A stretch of 64,000 bases of DNA from NCBI GenBank assembly GCA_052090825.1, contig JBQDBK010000007.1:45147-109146 (forward strand), written 5' to 3'. Each line of letters opens with the position of its first letter. Within the stretch, counting starts at the first letter, position 1. The stretch is from JBQDBK01 sp052090825 (lineage in GTDB: Bacteria; Bacillota; Clostridia; Tissierellales; Peptoniphilaceae). This document shows positions 34,944 through 43,946 of this stretch, piece after piece. A program made the position numbers and the translations under genes. The notes under the pieces were generated by a model that worked only from the letters and a program-made list of their open reading frames with translations, was not told the DNA's origin and did not search any database.

Positions 34944-34976
34944 CAGTTTTAATAAATAATTAATTTTAAATTATAA

Positions 34977-35022
34977 AAAACCCTGTGGTTAGGATTTGTA
35001 GAATTTTGATTACAGGGTTTTC
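34977..35022 (+). terminator. Terminator after the frameshifted membrane protein gene
   Basis: AAAACCCTGT pairs with ACAGGGTTTT across a loop of about 25 bases, followed by T residues. Confidence 0.7.
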
Positions 35023-35097
35023 TAATATAGATAAGTTAATGAATATTCTTAATTATAGGATTTTATTTATAACTAGTCTATTTAAAGGAGATTTATT

Positions 35098-35418
35098 ATG
35101 ATAAATATAGATAATTATTTAGAATTAAAAAACATAATAGATAAAGAAGATCTTGTAATAGTTTATGCATCATCTCCAACTTGTGGAGTTTGTCATAGTA
35201 TGCTACCTAGGGTTAAAGACTTGTTTGAAAAGTATGAATTAGATTTTTATAATTTGGACATATCTAAGGATGCTAGAGCCTTAGGACAATTGAGTTTGTA
35301 TAGTGTGCCTGTAGTAATTATATATCTTAAGGGCAGAGAGTATCATAGACAAGCTAGATTTATAAATATGGAAGAATTAGATTTTAGGTTAAAAGAAATA
35401 GTTGAAAATAATTTTTAG
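35098..35418 (+). CDS. Thioredoxin-like protein
   Basis: A 106-aa single-domain thioredoxin-fold protein. The redox motif is CGVC in SSPTCGVCHSMLPRV (about residues 25-39) and the cis-proline region is YSVPVVIIY (about 76-84). The CGVC active site differs from the CGPC of classical thioredoxin, and no thioredoxin reductase is adjacent. AAGGAGA lies before the ATG. A role in thiol redox balance in the cytoplasm is likely. Confidence 0.85.
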   Translation: MINIDNYLELKNIIDKEDLVIVYASSPTCGVCHSMLPRVKDLFEKYELDFYNLDISKDARALGQLSLYSVPVVIIYLKGREYHRQARFINMEELDFRLKEIVENNF

Positions 35419-35449
35419 CTGAAATAATTTATTTATCAATTGTTAAAAT

Positions 35450-35485
35450 AAAAAAGTAGGTGTTAAATTTAACACCTACTTTTTT
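35450..35485. terminator. Bidirectional terminator between the thioredoxin-like gene and hsp20
   Basis: AAAAAAGTAGGTGTTAAA is followed directly by its exact complement, giving T-runs on both strands. It serves two convergent genes. Confidence 0.93.
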
Positions 35486-35517
35486 ATTGGTCTAAAACAA
35501 GTTATTTAGGCTTGTTT

Positions 35518-35955
35518 TTATTTTATTTCAATTTTTTTAGATTTATTTAGATTTTCTTTTTTAGGAATTGTAATTTCTAAAACACCACCATCAAGTTGTG
35601 CACTTAGATTTTCCTCATCTACGTCTTTGAAAAACATTCTTCTAGTCATTTCACTTGTTTTTCTTTCTCTATGAATATAGTTTTTTTCTTCTATATTTTC
35701 TTCTTCATTTTTTCTTGCAGAAATGATAAGCTTTCCTTCTTCAAAGTCTACTTCTATTTCATCTTTAGAAAATCCTGGAAGTTCAGCCTCCACCTTATAT
35801 TCTTTATCATTTTCAGAAATATCAACTTTAAATGTAGATGAACTTAAAGCAGTTTGTGGAGTGAAACTATCATTGAAGAAAGAATCAATCATACTATAAA
35901 AATCATCAAATCTTTTATCTCTTAATAAATTACTTCTATAAGGTTTAATACTCAT
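35518..35955 (-). CDS. Hsp20/alpha-crystallin small heat-shock protein
   Basis: A 145-aa small heat-shock chaperone that holds unfolding proteins. The alpha-crystallin domain spans about 40-135, with VDISENDKEYKVEAELPGFSKDEIEVDFE and the C-terminal LDGGVLEITIPKKE. The start is the ATG ending at 35955, which has AAAGGGA upstream; a longer frame to 35994 would overlap the CIRCE operator. The CIRCE element immediately upstream shows control by the HrcA repressor. Confidence 0.93.
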   Translation of the reverse strand: MSIKPYRSNLLRDKRFDDFYSMIDSFFNDSFTPQTALSSSTFKVDISENDKEYKVEAELPGFSKDEIEVDFEEGKLIISARKNEEENIEEKNYIHRERKTSEMTRRMFFKDVDEENLSAQLDGGVLEITIPKKENLNKSKKIEIK

Positions 35956-35987
35956 AAAAACATCCCTTTCTATATAAACAAAACTTA

Positions 35988-36014
35988 TCAGCACTTAAAC
36001 TACTCGAGTGCTAA
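35988..36014. promoter_or_regulatory. CIRCE operator (HrcA binding site) of hsp20
   Basis: Half-site TCAGCACTT (35988-35996), nine-base spacer and GAGTGCTAA (36006-36014). The consensus is TTAGCACTC-N9-GAGTGCTAA; one half is perfect and the other differs at two positions. It lies about 33 bases upstream of the hsp20 start codon. Confidence 0.92.
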
Positions 36015-36210
36015 CTACATTTATAGTATAACTTAAAGGTCAAAGAATGTCAAGGATATTATTTATTTTTATTTAATGAAAAATAATTTAAATTAAAGTT
36101 TTGTATTAAGAATACTTAAAATTATTTTATTAAATATGTTATTATATTATTATATAGAAATTTTAAATTTATTTAACTTTGATTATAGATTTTTTGAGAG
36201 GAGAAAATAA

Positions 36211-37038
36211 TTGAGATTTATTTCATGGAATATTGATTCGTTAAATGCAGCGTTAACAAGCGATTCGTCAAGAGCTATTATGTCTAGAGAGGTTTTAAAT
36301 ACAATTAAATTGTATGATGCAGATGTAATTGCTTTACAAGAGACAAAATTATCAAGTAAAGGGCCTAGTAAAAAGCATTTGGAAAAAATTGAAGAACTTT
36401 TTCCTGATTATAAAATATCTTGGAGAAGTTCAGTAGAACCTGGGCGCAAAGGTTATGCAGGTACTATGTTTTTATATAAAAATGATTTAGAAGTTGAGAT
36501 AGATTTTCCAAGTATTGGAGCACCAGGCACTATGGACTTTGAGGGAAGAATTATCAGCTTAGAATTTGAGGACTTTTATTTAAGCCAAGTTTATACACCA
36601 AATGCAGGGAATGAACTGAAAAGATTAGAAGATCGTCAAGAATGGGATATAAGGTATGCTGAATATTTGAGTAAGTTAGATGAAAAAAAACCAGTTTTAG
36701 CTACTGGTGATTTTAATGTTGCTCATAAAGAAATTGATCTTGCTCATCCTGAAAACAATCATAGGTCAGCAGGTTTTACAGATGAAGAAAGACAGGGATT
36801 TACAAATCTTTTAGATAGAGGATTTACAGATAGTTTTAGGTATATACATGGGGATATTGAAGGAGTTTATTCTTGGTGGGCTCAAAGGGTTAAAACTAGT
36901 AAAATAAATAATTCAGGCTGGAGAATAGATTATTGGATAGTAAGTGATAGAATTAAAGATAAGATAGTTAAGTCTGAAATGATAGATTCTGGAGAAAGAC
37001 AAGATCATGCACCTATTTTATTAGAAATTGATTTATAA
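36211..37038 (+). CDS. Exodeoxyribonuclease III (AP endonuclease)
   Basis: A 275-aa DNA repair nuclease of the ExoIII/APE1 family. Motifs: FISWNIDSLNAAL at the start, ALQETKLS (metal-binding Glu, about 45-52), SQVYTPNAG, ATGDFNVAHKEIDL (Asp/Asn pair, about 166-179) and RQDHAPILLEI at the end (catalytic His). It starts at TTG 36211, with GAGAGGAG upstream; no ATG fits the conserved N-terminus. It is the ExoA-like version typical of Firmicutes and somewhat longer than E. coli Xth. Confidence 0.92.
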   Translation: MRFISWNIDSLNAALTSDSSRAIMSREVLNTIKLYDADVIALQETKLSSKGPSKKHLEKIEELFPDYKISWRSSVEPGRKGYAGTMFLYKNDLEVEIDFPSIGAPGTMDFEGRIISLEFEDFYLSQVYTPNAGNELKRLEDRQEWDIRYAEYLSKLDEKKPVLATGDFNVAHKEIDLAHPENNHRSAGFTDEERQGFTNLLDRGFTDSFRYIHGDIEGVYSWWAQRVKTSKINNSGWRIDYWIVSDRIKDKIVKSEMIDSGERQDHAPILLEIDL

Positions 37039-37040
37039 AT

Positions 37041-37104
37041 AAAAGCTGTTTAAATGAAGTGAATCCCTAAAGAAGGACACAGATTTTAAACAGCTTTTAT
37101 TTTA
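37041..37104. terminator. Bidirectional terminator between exonuclease III and aldehyde dehydrogenase genes
   Basis: AAAAGCTGTTTAAA (37041-37054) pairs with TTTAAACAGCTTTT (37085-37098) across a 30-base loop, with T-rich flanks both ways. Confidence 0.75.
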
Positions 37105-38499
37105 TTTAAATATTTTTTTTATTAAGTTAAATTTTTTGTCTGTATAAGGCGGTCTTTTTAAATCTTCATCTAAACCAGATGCTCTTTCATATACAGCTTT
37201 TTCATGTGAAAAATTTTTGAAATTATCTATACCGTGATATTTTCCCATGCCAGAATGTCCTACTCCACCAAAAGGTAAATATGGATTGGCTACATGGCTA
37301 ATAGTATCATTTATTGAAACCCCACCTGATGAAACACCATTTAATATAAGCTCTTTAACTAAATTATCGGTAGTGAAGATATAAAGGGATAGGGGCTTTT
37401 CTTTTGCATTTAGCTTTTTAATAAGTTCGCTTAAATTATTATAGCTTAAAACAGGAAGGATGGGACCAAATAATTCTTCCTCCATACTAGCACGATTTTC
37501 AGAGTCTAGATCTAATATAGTAGGTTCAATATAAAGACTTTCTTTTTCTTTTGAACCACCAAAAATAATATAATCTTTATCTTCTTCTAAAATTTTGGAT
37601 AGTCTTAAAAAATGTCTTTCATTAACTATTCGCCCAAAATCAGGACTATTTTTAATATCACTTCCATAGAATTGTTTAATAGCTTTTTTCATTTCAGCTA
37701 TTAAATCATCTTTTATAGCTTGGTGGGCAATAAGATAGTCTGGAGCAACGCAAGTTTGTCCAGCATTTAAGGTTTTACCCCAAATTATTCTTTTAGCAGC
37801 ATTTTTTATATTTGCTGTTTTATCAACTATTACCGGACTTTTTCCTCCTAGTTCTAAACTAATAGGAATTAAATTTTCTGCCGCAGCTTTCATAACTATT
37901 TTCCCTACTTTTTGACTACCTGTGAAAAAGATATAATTAAAAGGAGCTTTTAGTAAGTTTTCATTGGTTTTAATGCCGCCTTCAAAACAAGTAATATAAT
38001 TTTCAGGAAAGTATTCTTTTATTAGGGTTTTAATGACTTTTGATGTGTGAGGAGTTAGTTCTGATGGCTTTATGATGGCAGTATTACCAGCAGACATAGC
38101 ACCAATAAGTGGTTCAAAGACCAATTGCATTGGATAATTGTAAGGGCCGATAATTAGGACATTTCCATAAGCTTCCTTAACCAAATAACTTTTAGCTGGC
38201 CATAGATAAAAAGGTGTTCTTTTAAATCTTGTCTTGGACCATTTTCTAATATTTTTAAGCATTAAATCTATACTATTATAAATATAGCCTATTTCAGTTT
38301 CATAGGACTCAAGCTTATTTTTACCTAAATCTTTGTAAAGACTTTCTAAGAATTTATTTTCATAAGATTTTATAGCTTTTTTTAATATCTTTAATTGTTC
38401 AATTCTAAAATTTATATCTTTTGTTTTTTGACTGATAAAAAATTCTTTTTGTTTATTTAAACTATCTAATATTTCCTCTAGACTAATTTCAATTTCCAT
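37102..38499 (-). CDS. Aldehyde dehydrogenase, NAD(P)-dependent
   Basis: A 465-aa enzyme of the class 3-like aldehyde dehydrogenase group that oxidises fatty or aromatic aldehydes. PYNYPMQLVFEPLIGAMSAGNT (about 118-139) is the nucleotide-side segment, FFTGSQKVGKIVM the Rossmann loop, ELGGKSPVIVD contains the general-base Glu (about 216), and GQTCVAPDY the catalytic Cys (about 250). The C-terminus carries a hydrophobic-basic tail (FNLIKKIF) like membrane-associated members. Divergently oriented from the Ugp operon. Substrate not determinable. Confidence 0.9.
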   Translation of the reverse strand: MEIEISLEEILDSLNKQKEFFISQKTKDINFRIEQLKILKKAIKSYENKFLESLYKDLGKNKLESYETEIGYIYNSIDLMLKNIRKWSKTRFKRTPFYLWPAKSYLVKEAYGNVLIIGPYNYPMQLVFEPLIGAMSAGNTAIIKPSELTPHTSKVIKTLIKEYFPENYITCFEGGIKTNENLLKAPFNYIFFTGSQKVGKIVMKAAAENLIPISLELGGKSPVIVDKTANIKNAAKRIIWGKTLNAGQTCVAPDYLIAHQAIKDDLIAEMKKAIKQFYGSDIKNSPDFGRIVNERHFLRLSKILEEDKDYIIFGGSKEKESLYIEPTILDLDSENRASMEEELFGPILPVLSYNNLSELIKKLNAKEKPLSLYIFTTDNLVKELILNGVSSGGVSINDTISHVANPYLPFGGVGHSGMGKYHGIDNFKNFSHEKAVYERASGLDEDLKRPPYTDKKFNLIKKIFK

Positions 38500-38808
38500 A
38501 TTTTTTCCTTTCTAATTACCAAGTAATAGATCTTGTAAAAAGAGTATATAATCAAAAAAACTTTTAGTCAATTAAGCCTATAAACTATAAAAAATAATAT
38601 TTTTCAAGTAAACATTTCATAAATATACAGTTAAAATTTAATGTTTAAGGTAAGTATAAAAAGGGTCTTAAATTTTAACTATTTGATTATAGAATAATTT
38701 TTATAATTAAGTATTTACTTAAAAATTACCGAAAATAGGCTAGGAATTTAATATTAGAGAGTAGATTATATTTATGTAATATTTATATATAAAATTTAAG
38801 GAGGAATT
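38500..38808. other. Divergent intergenic region between aldehyde dehydrogenase and ugp genes
   Basis: Roughly 300 AT-rich bases without a gene, which must hold both promoters. AAGGAGG for ugpB lies at about 38800. No clear operator was recognised. Confidence 0.4.
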
Positions 38809-40155
38809 ATGAAAAAAAGGCTTTTAGTTCTTACGATGTTAGTGATTTCTTTATTTGTAACTTCTTGTGCTGCAAGAGATACAAGCAAAGAGGGTGGAAA
38901 TGAGCAAGATAAAACTCAAGTTGCTGAAGGCAAAACTCAGATAAGTTTTTGGCATTCTATGGGTGGAGTAAATGGAGAAGCTCTTGAAGAATTAGTTAAG
39001 AGGTATAATGAATCTCAAGATGATTATTTTGTAACAGCAGAGTTCCAAGGGGAGTATGATGATGCCTTAACTAAGATTCGTGCTTCATCAGCAGGAAAAG
39101 ATATTGGGGCAGATATAGTACAAGTTTTTGATTTAGGAACTAGATTTATGATGGATTCAGGTCTTATAGTACCAATTCAAGAATATATAGATAAAGATAA
39201 TTATGATATAAGTAAAATTGAGCCTAACTTGGATGCCTATTACACGGTTGATGGGAAATTAAACTCTATGCCTTTTAACTCTTCAACACCACTTTTATAT
39301 TATAATAAAGATATTTTTGCAAAAGCTGGAATAGAAGAAGCTCCAAAGTCTTTAGAAGAAATGTTTGAGATTGCAACTGATCTAAAGGAAAAAGGAGAAG
39401 TTGAGATGCCCATATCAATGTCAATTTATGGTTGGTGGGTAGAACAGTTTATGTCTAAACAAGAAAAAGATATGTTTGATAAGAATAATGGGAGAGAAAG
39501 TAATCCTAGTAAAGTAGTTTTTGATGAAAATGGTGGTATGGAAAGCATACTTTCTATGTGGAAAGAATTAAATGACAAGGGGATTGCTCCAAATGTTGGA
39601 AAGCAAGGGGGAACTCCTGAATTTGTTTCTGGAAAATCTGCTATGACATTTGCATCTACTGCAAGCTTAAAGCAACTTTTAATAGAAGTTGGAGATAAAT
39701 TCGAACTAGGAACTGCATATTTTCCAGGAGTGCATAAATCTGACCAAGGAATGGTTTCTATAGGGGGAGCCTCAATTTATATGATTGATACTGAAGATGA
39801 AGCTAGAAAAGATGGAGCTTGGGACTTTATAAAATTTATGGTTTCTCCTCAATCACAAGCTTACTGGAATGCTCAAACAGGATATTTTCCAATAAATGTT
39901 GATGCACACCAAGAAAAAGAATTTAAGGACAATATAGAAAAATATCCTCAATTTAAAACAGCTATAGACCAACTACATGATTCTTCACCAGAGTCCCAAG
40001 GAGGACTTGCAACTGTATATCAAGAAGGACGTCAAATTGTAGAAAAATATTTAGAAGAAGTTTTAAATGACAATAAAACACCAAGTGAAGCAAGTCAGGC
40101 TATGGCTAAAGAATTTAATTCTGCGCTAGAAAATTATAATGCTGCAAATAAATAA
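38809..40155 (+). CDS. ugpB: Glycerol-3-phosphate/sugar ABC transporter binding lipoprotein
   Basis: A 448-aa extracellular solute-binding lipoprotein. The signal peptide ends at the lipobox VTSC (Cys about 20). The segments ISFWHSMGGVNGEALEELVKRYNES and GWWVEQFM match UgpB-like receptors, which bind sn-glycerol-3-phosphate or glycerophosphocholine. The glycerophosphodiesterase gene at the end of the cluster supports that substrate class. The two permeases and the ATPase follow. The gene symbol rests on family resemblance plus context; maltodextrin-type receptors are related and cannot be fully excluded. Confidence 0.82.
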   Translation: MKKRLLVLTMLVISLFVTSCAARDTSKEGGNEQDKTQVAEGKTQISFWHSMGGVNGEALEELVKRYNESQDDYFVTAEFQGEYDDALTKIRASSAGKDIGADIVQVFDLGTRFMMDSGLIVPIQEYIDKDNYDISKIEPNLDAYYTVDGKLNSMPFNSSTPLLYYNKDIFAKAGIEEAPKSLEEMFEIATDLKEKGEVEMPISMSIYGWWVEQFMSKQEKDMFDKNNGRESNPSKVVFDENGGMESILSMWKELNDKGIAPNVGKQGGTPEFVSGKSAMTFASTASLKQLLIEVGDKFELGTAYFPGVHKSDQGMVSIGGASIYMIDTEDEARKDGAWDFIKFMVSPQSQAYWNAQTGYFPINVDAHQEKEFKDNIEKYPQFKTAIDQLHDSSPESQGGLATVYQEGRQIVEKYLEEVLNDNKTPSEASQAMAKEFNSALENYNAANK

Positions 40156-40164
40156 GTGATTTAA

Positions 40165-41025
40165 ATGAAGACAAAAAGTATTAACAAAAGTTATTTATAT
40201 TTATTCCCGGCAATGCTAATTTTTATAATCTTCACCTTTTATCCTTTTATACAGACTCTTATAAGGAGTTTGTATAGAACGGATAAGATGGGTAAAATGA
40301 CTGAGTTTGTAGGTTTTAAAAATTATATAGATCTTTTTTCTAATGAATCTTTTTATAATTCCTTAATAGTTACTCTAGTCTATGTATTAATAGTAGTAAT
40401 TTTTGGAATTATATTAGGATTTTCAGCAGCCCTTTTATGCCAAAAAGAATTTCCTGGAATTAAAATCTTTTCTGCTAGTTATGCTTTACCTATGGCTATA
40501 GCTTCAAGTGGTATGGCTCTTGTATTTAAGGTTATGTTAAACCAATCTATAGGAATAGTTAATATAATTTTTAAAAGTAGTGCAAATTGGCTAGTAGACC
40601 CTAAACTTGCTCTTTTAAGTGTGGGAATATTAACTGGATGGTTAAATAGTGGTATGAATTTTCTGTATTTTAGTGCTGGTCTTTCAGGTATAGATAATTC
40701 TCTATATGAAAGTGCAGCTATTGATGGTGCTAATTCATTTGAAGAATTTATTCATATTACAATTCCTTCAATCGGACCAATAATGTTTTTTGTTGTAGTT
40801 ACTAATATAATTAACGCTTTTCAATCTTTTGCTCAAATAAAGCTTTTAACTATGGGAGGTCCTGGGGAATCTACAAATGTTATTGTACATGATATCTATA
40901 AAAATGCTTTTATGAATTATAGATATGATTACGCATCAAGTGAATCAATAATACTATTTATAATTATAATGATTTTAACACTTATAATTTTCAAGAGGAA
41001 CGGAGTTGTGAATGGAGAGAGTTGA
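40165..41025 (+). CDS. ugpA: ABC transporter permease, UgpA-like
   Basis: A 286-aa MalF/UgpA-type inner membrane permease with six helices (about 12-32, 70-95, 105-125, 150-170, 205-225 and 258-276). The EAA loop YESAAIDGANSFEEFIHITIPSIG (about 181-204) docks on the ATPase. It starts nine bases after ugpB and overlaps ugpE by 14 bases. Function as one half of the transport pore is secure; the substrate follows the ugpB assignment. Confidence 0.9.
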   Translation: MKTKSINKSYLYLFPAMLIFIIFTFYPFIQTLIRSLYRTDKMGKMTEFVGFKNYIDLFSNESFYNSLIVTLVYVLIVVIFGIILGFSAALLCQKEFPGIKIFSASYALPMAIASSGMALVFKVMLNQSIGIVNIIFKSSANWLVDPKLALLSVGILTGWLNSGMNFLYFSAGLSGIDNSLYESAAIDGANSFEEFIHITIPSIGPIMFFVVVTNIINAFQSFAQIKLLTMGGPGESTNVIVHDIYKNAFMNYRYDYASSESIILFIIIMILTLIIFKRNGVVNGES

Positions 41026-41890
41026 AGAAAATTTAAAAGGTCAAAGTCTTACTAAGAAAAAATCAATAAAAATTAATAGAGTGTGGAAGTATGTAAGATT
41101 ATTGTTAAATATTTGCTTAAGCATAGTAGTCTTATTTCCACTTATTTACGCAATAAGTATGAGTTTAAAACCAGCTTCTGAAATATATGTAGACAATCCA
41201 TCTCTATTTACTGCAAATCCAACAATTCAAAATTATATTGAGGTTTTTAAATTAGCGCCAATAGAAGGATATATATTAAATTCTTTTATTGTTTCAATAA
41301 TAATAATGTTATCACAAATAGGAACGGCAATAATAGCAGCTTTTGCATTTCATTTTTTAAACTTTAAATTTAAGGGTACCTTATTTGCTCTTATAATGTC
41401 AACCATGATGATACCTACGGAAACTACTATAATTTCAAACTTTTTAATGATAAGTGGTTGGGGCCTTTCTAATAGCTATATAGGTCTTGTGCTACCCTAT
41501 CTTACAAGTGCAATGGGAATATTTTTATTTAAGCAGTCCTTTAAAAGTTTTCCCATGGAGATATATGAATCTTCAAAAATAGATGGATGTAGTAATTTAA
41601 GATTTGTTTTAACCATACTCATTCCAATTTCAAAGCCAGTTATAGGAGCTCTTAGTGTATCTGCTTTTTTAGGAGCTTGGAATATGTATATGTGGCCCTT
41701 GTTAATGACAGGTAGTGATTCTTATAGGACTGTCCAAATAGGTATAAGTATGCTTAATTCAGTGGACAGTCAATCTATGGTTTTGATGATAGCAGGAGTA
41801 GTAGTATGTATGATTCCATCTTTAATTATATTTTTATTTGCTCAGAAAAACATGATTAGGGGACTTACACAAGGAGCTGTAAAAGGTTAG
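41012..41890 (+). CDS. ugpE: ABC transporter permease, UgpE-like
   Basis: A 292-aa MalG/UgpE-type permease. After a basic cytoplasmic N-terminus come six helices (about 28-48, 88-110, 122-142, 155-172, 200-222 and 252-272). The EAA loop is YESSKIDGCSNLRFVLTILIPIS (about 188-210). The gene overlaps ugpA and is followed eight bases later by the ATPase gene. Confidence 0.9.
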   Translation: MERVEENLKGQSLTKKKSIKINRVWKYVRLLLNICLSIVVLFPLIYAISMSLKPASEIYVDNPSLFTANPTIQNYIEVFKLAPIEGYILNSFIVSIIIMLSQIGTAIIAAFAFHFLNFKFKGTLFALIMSTMMIPTETTIISNFLMISGWGLSNSYIGLVLPYLTSAMGIFLFKQSFKSFPMEIYESSKIDGCSNLRFVLTILIPISKPVIGALSVSAFLGAWNMYMWPLLMTGSDSYRTVQIGISMLNSVDSQSMVLMIAGVVVCMIPSLIIFLFAQKNMIRGLTQGAVKG

Positions 41891-41898
41891 GTGATTAG

Positions 41899-42618
41899 AT
41901 GGCTAATGTAAAATTAAGTAATGTAGAAAAAGAATATGAAGATGGTTTTAAGGCCGTTAAAAATATTAATTTAGATATATATGACAAGGAGTTTGTTGTT
42001 CTTGTAGGTCCAAGTGGCTGTGGAAAGTCTACAACTCTTAGGATGATTGCCGGTCTAGAAGAAATAAGTTCAGGAGAAATTTATATAGAAGAAGACATTG
42101 TAAATGGGAAAAGTCCAAAGAATAGAGATATAGCTATGGTTTTTCAAAATTATGCTCTTTATCCTCATATGTCAGTGAAAGATAATATAGCTTTTCCTTT
42201 AAAAATGAAGAGAATAAAAAAAGAAAAAATAGAAGAAAAAGTAGGAGAAATAGCTAAGTCTTTGCAGATAGAAAACTTACTTGATAAAAAACCTGCACAA
42301 CTTTCGGGTGGACAAAGACAAAGAGTTGCGCTAGGAAGAGCCATGGTTAGAAATCCAAAGGTATTTTTATTAGATGAACCACTATCTAATTTAGATGCTA
42401 AGCTTAGGATTGCCATGAGAAGTGAAATAGTAAATCTCCATAAAAAATTAAATACTACTTTTATATATGTAACTCATGATCAAGTTGAAGCTATGACTAT
42501 GGGTGATAGGATTGCGGTTTTAAATGCTGGGAAAGTAGAACAATTTGATACTCCACTTAATTTATACTATCAACCAGTTAATAAATTTGTAGCAGAATTT
42601 ATAGGAACTCTAAAATAA
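41899..42618 (+). CDS. ugpC: ABC transporter ATPase, UgpC-like, truncated by a frameshift
   Basis: A 239-aa ATPase domain with P-loop GPSGCGKST (about 35-43), Q-loop, signature [15 protein letters not shown] (about 134), Walker [12 protein letters not shown] and the switch His in [10 protein letters not shown]. Full UgpC/MalK proteins are about 360 aa and carry an OB-fold TOBE tail. Here the frame stops just after FVAEFIGT. The tail is still present in another frame up to 43007: adding one C near 42610 would give FIGTPKINIF and restore a protein of about 369 aa. The ATPase domain is complete, so partial function, or a shared ATPase, is possible. Confidence 0.85.
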   Translation: MANVKLSNVEKEYEDGFKAVKNINLDIYDKEFVVLVGPSGCGKSTTLRMIAGLEEISSGEIYIEEDIVNGKSPKNRDIAMVFQNYALYPHMSVKDNIAFPLKMKRIKKEKIEEKVGEIAKSLQIENLLDKKPAQLSGGQRQRVALGRAMVRNPKVFLLDEPLSNLDAKLRIAMRSEIVNLHKKLNTTFIYVTHDQVEAMTMGDRIAVLNAGKVEQFDTPLNLYYQPVNKFVAEFIGTLK

Positions 42619-43007
42619 ATATATTTCATACAACTTTCAAGAGAAAAGATAATAAACTTTTCTTGAAAATTTTTGGGATTTATATTGAAATAGGAAAAGA
42701 AGAAGTAGATAAATTTGCTGAAATCCAAGAAGAAGAGACTTACTATATAGGTATAAGAGCTGAAGATTTTTATATAGATGAAGGATCAAATCTTTCTATA
42801 AAGTTTTTTAATGTAGAATATATGGGAAGTGATATATATTCTTATGCTTATGCTGAGGAATCAGAAGAAGCAATAGTAATGAGATTTGCCCTAGAGGATA
42901 GGGTAAAGGACAATGAAATAAGAAAAGTAAGTGTAGATGTGAAAAAATTATATATATTTGATAAATGGACTGAACAAACACTATATAGTCCAAAAAATGA
43001 GGCCTAG
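42611..43007 (+). pseudogene. Frameshifted TOBE tail of ugpC
   Basis: This stretch continues the ugpC protein in a different frame: TTFKRKDNKLFL, then IGIRAEDFYIDEG and VEYMGSDIYSYAYAEE, which match the TOBE/OB segment of MalK-type ATPases. The ATG at 42663 has no convincing ribosome site, so it is better read as the lost end of ugpC than as a gene. The reading frame itself has no further damage, which suggests the lesion is recent or an error. Confidence 0.78.
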
Positions 43008-43020
43008 ACCTCATTTTTTT
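42992..43020. terminator. Terminator between ugp and glycerophosphodiesterase genes
   Basis: AAAAAATGAGG pairs with CCTCATTTTTT around CCTAGA; it serves both convergent units. Confidence 0.92.
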
Positions 43021-43032
43021 ACATAAAATAAA

Positions 43033-43731
43033 TTAAAAACTTTCTTTAAACTTTAAGTCAGGATAATTTGTAATAATACCGTCAACACCAAAAGATTCCA
43101 TTAAATTAAAAATTTGCAAATTATTCACAGTCCAAGCATTTACTTTAATATTTTTATCATGTAATTTCTCTACCATTTCTCTATCTACAGTGGGGAAAAA
43201 TGGGTGATAAAAATCAATTCCATAATTAGATAGGTAGATTTCTGGGTTTAATATACGACTAGACTCTAAAGCAGCAATAGCAACAGAATCTGTAAGTTTA
43301 CGAAAGTTTATAAGAGATTTATGGTTAAAACTGGAAATTAAAAGTTTATCTAAGAGATTTCTACTTTTAAAAATATTATATACATCTTTTTCCAGACCTT
43401 CATAAGCAAAAATAGAATTTTTAAGTTCTACATTTGTAATAAGATTGGTATCTTTTATAATATCAACATACTCATAAAGACTAATAGCCCTAGCATCGCT
43501 ATCTAGAAATTTATTATTAACTAATTCATCGAAGTTAATATCTTTTACAAAAAGATTTAAACCATATAGTCTTTTTAAATATTCATCATGAATGACTACA
43601 ACCTTTTTATCTTTAGTATATTGGACATCAAGTTCAATACCAGATATATTTAAATTTTTACAGGCTAAAAAAGCTGATTTTGTGTTTTCTTTGAATTTAC
43701 CACTAAAGCCTCTGTGGGCATAAATTTTCAT
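43033..43731 (-). CDS. Glycerophosphodiester phosphodiesterase
   Basis: A 232-aa TIM-barrel enzyme that cleaves glycerophosphodiesters to sn-glycerol-3-phosphate and an alcohol. Motifs: YAHRGFSG..KENT (about 4-17, catalytic His and metal-binding Glu), GIELDVQYTKDKKVVVIHDE (about 35-54, second His) and KVNAWTVNN near the C-terminus. There is no signal peptide, so it acts inside the cell. It faces the ugp operon tail to tail, and together they make an import-and-cleave route for deacylated phospholipids. Confidence 0.92.
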   Translation of the reverse strand: MKIYAHRGFSGKFKENTKSAFLACKNLNISGIELDVQYTKDKKVVVIHDEYLKRLYGLNLFVKDINFDELVNNKFLDSDARAISLYEYVDIIKDTNLITNVELKNSIFAYEGLEKDVYNIFKSRNLLDKLLISSFNHKSLINFRKLTDSVAIAALESSRILNPEIYLSNYGIDFYHPFFPTVDREMVEKLHDKNIKVNAWTVNNLQIFNLMESFGVDGIITNYPDLKFKESF

Positions 43732-43946
43732 AAATATCCTCCTATAAATATTATTACATATTTATAAGCTTTCATCAGTAAAGTCTAGATAAAGATAAGT
43801 AATTTTTAGATAATCTTATATCTTTATAAGTAATAGAAAATTTATCTAATAGTCTATATAATAATAGATGAAATAAAAGTAAATAAGTTTTAAATAAGTT
43901 TAGTTTATAAATGTTATTTAACTATAGTGTTATTTTGGAGGAAGCT

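Noticed and set aside
42663..43007. Independent gene after ugpC
   Set aside because: It is the TOBE tail of ugpC in a shifted frame, with continuous similarity and no ribosome site.
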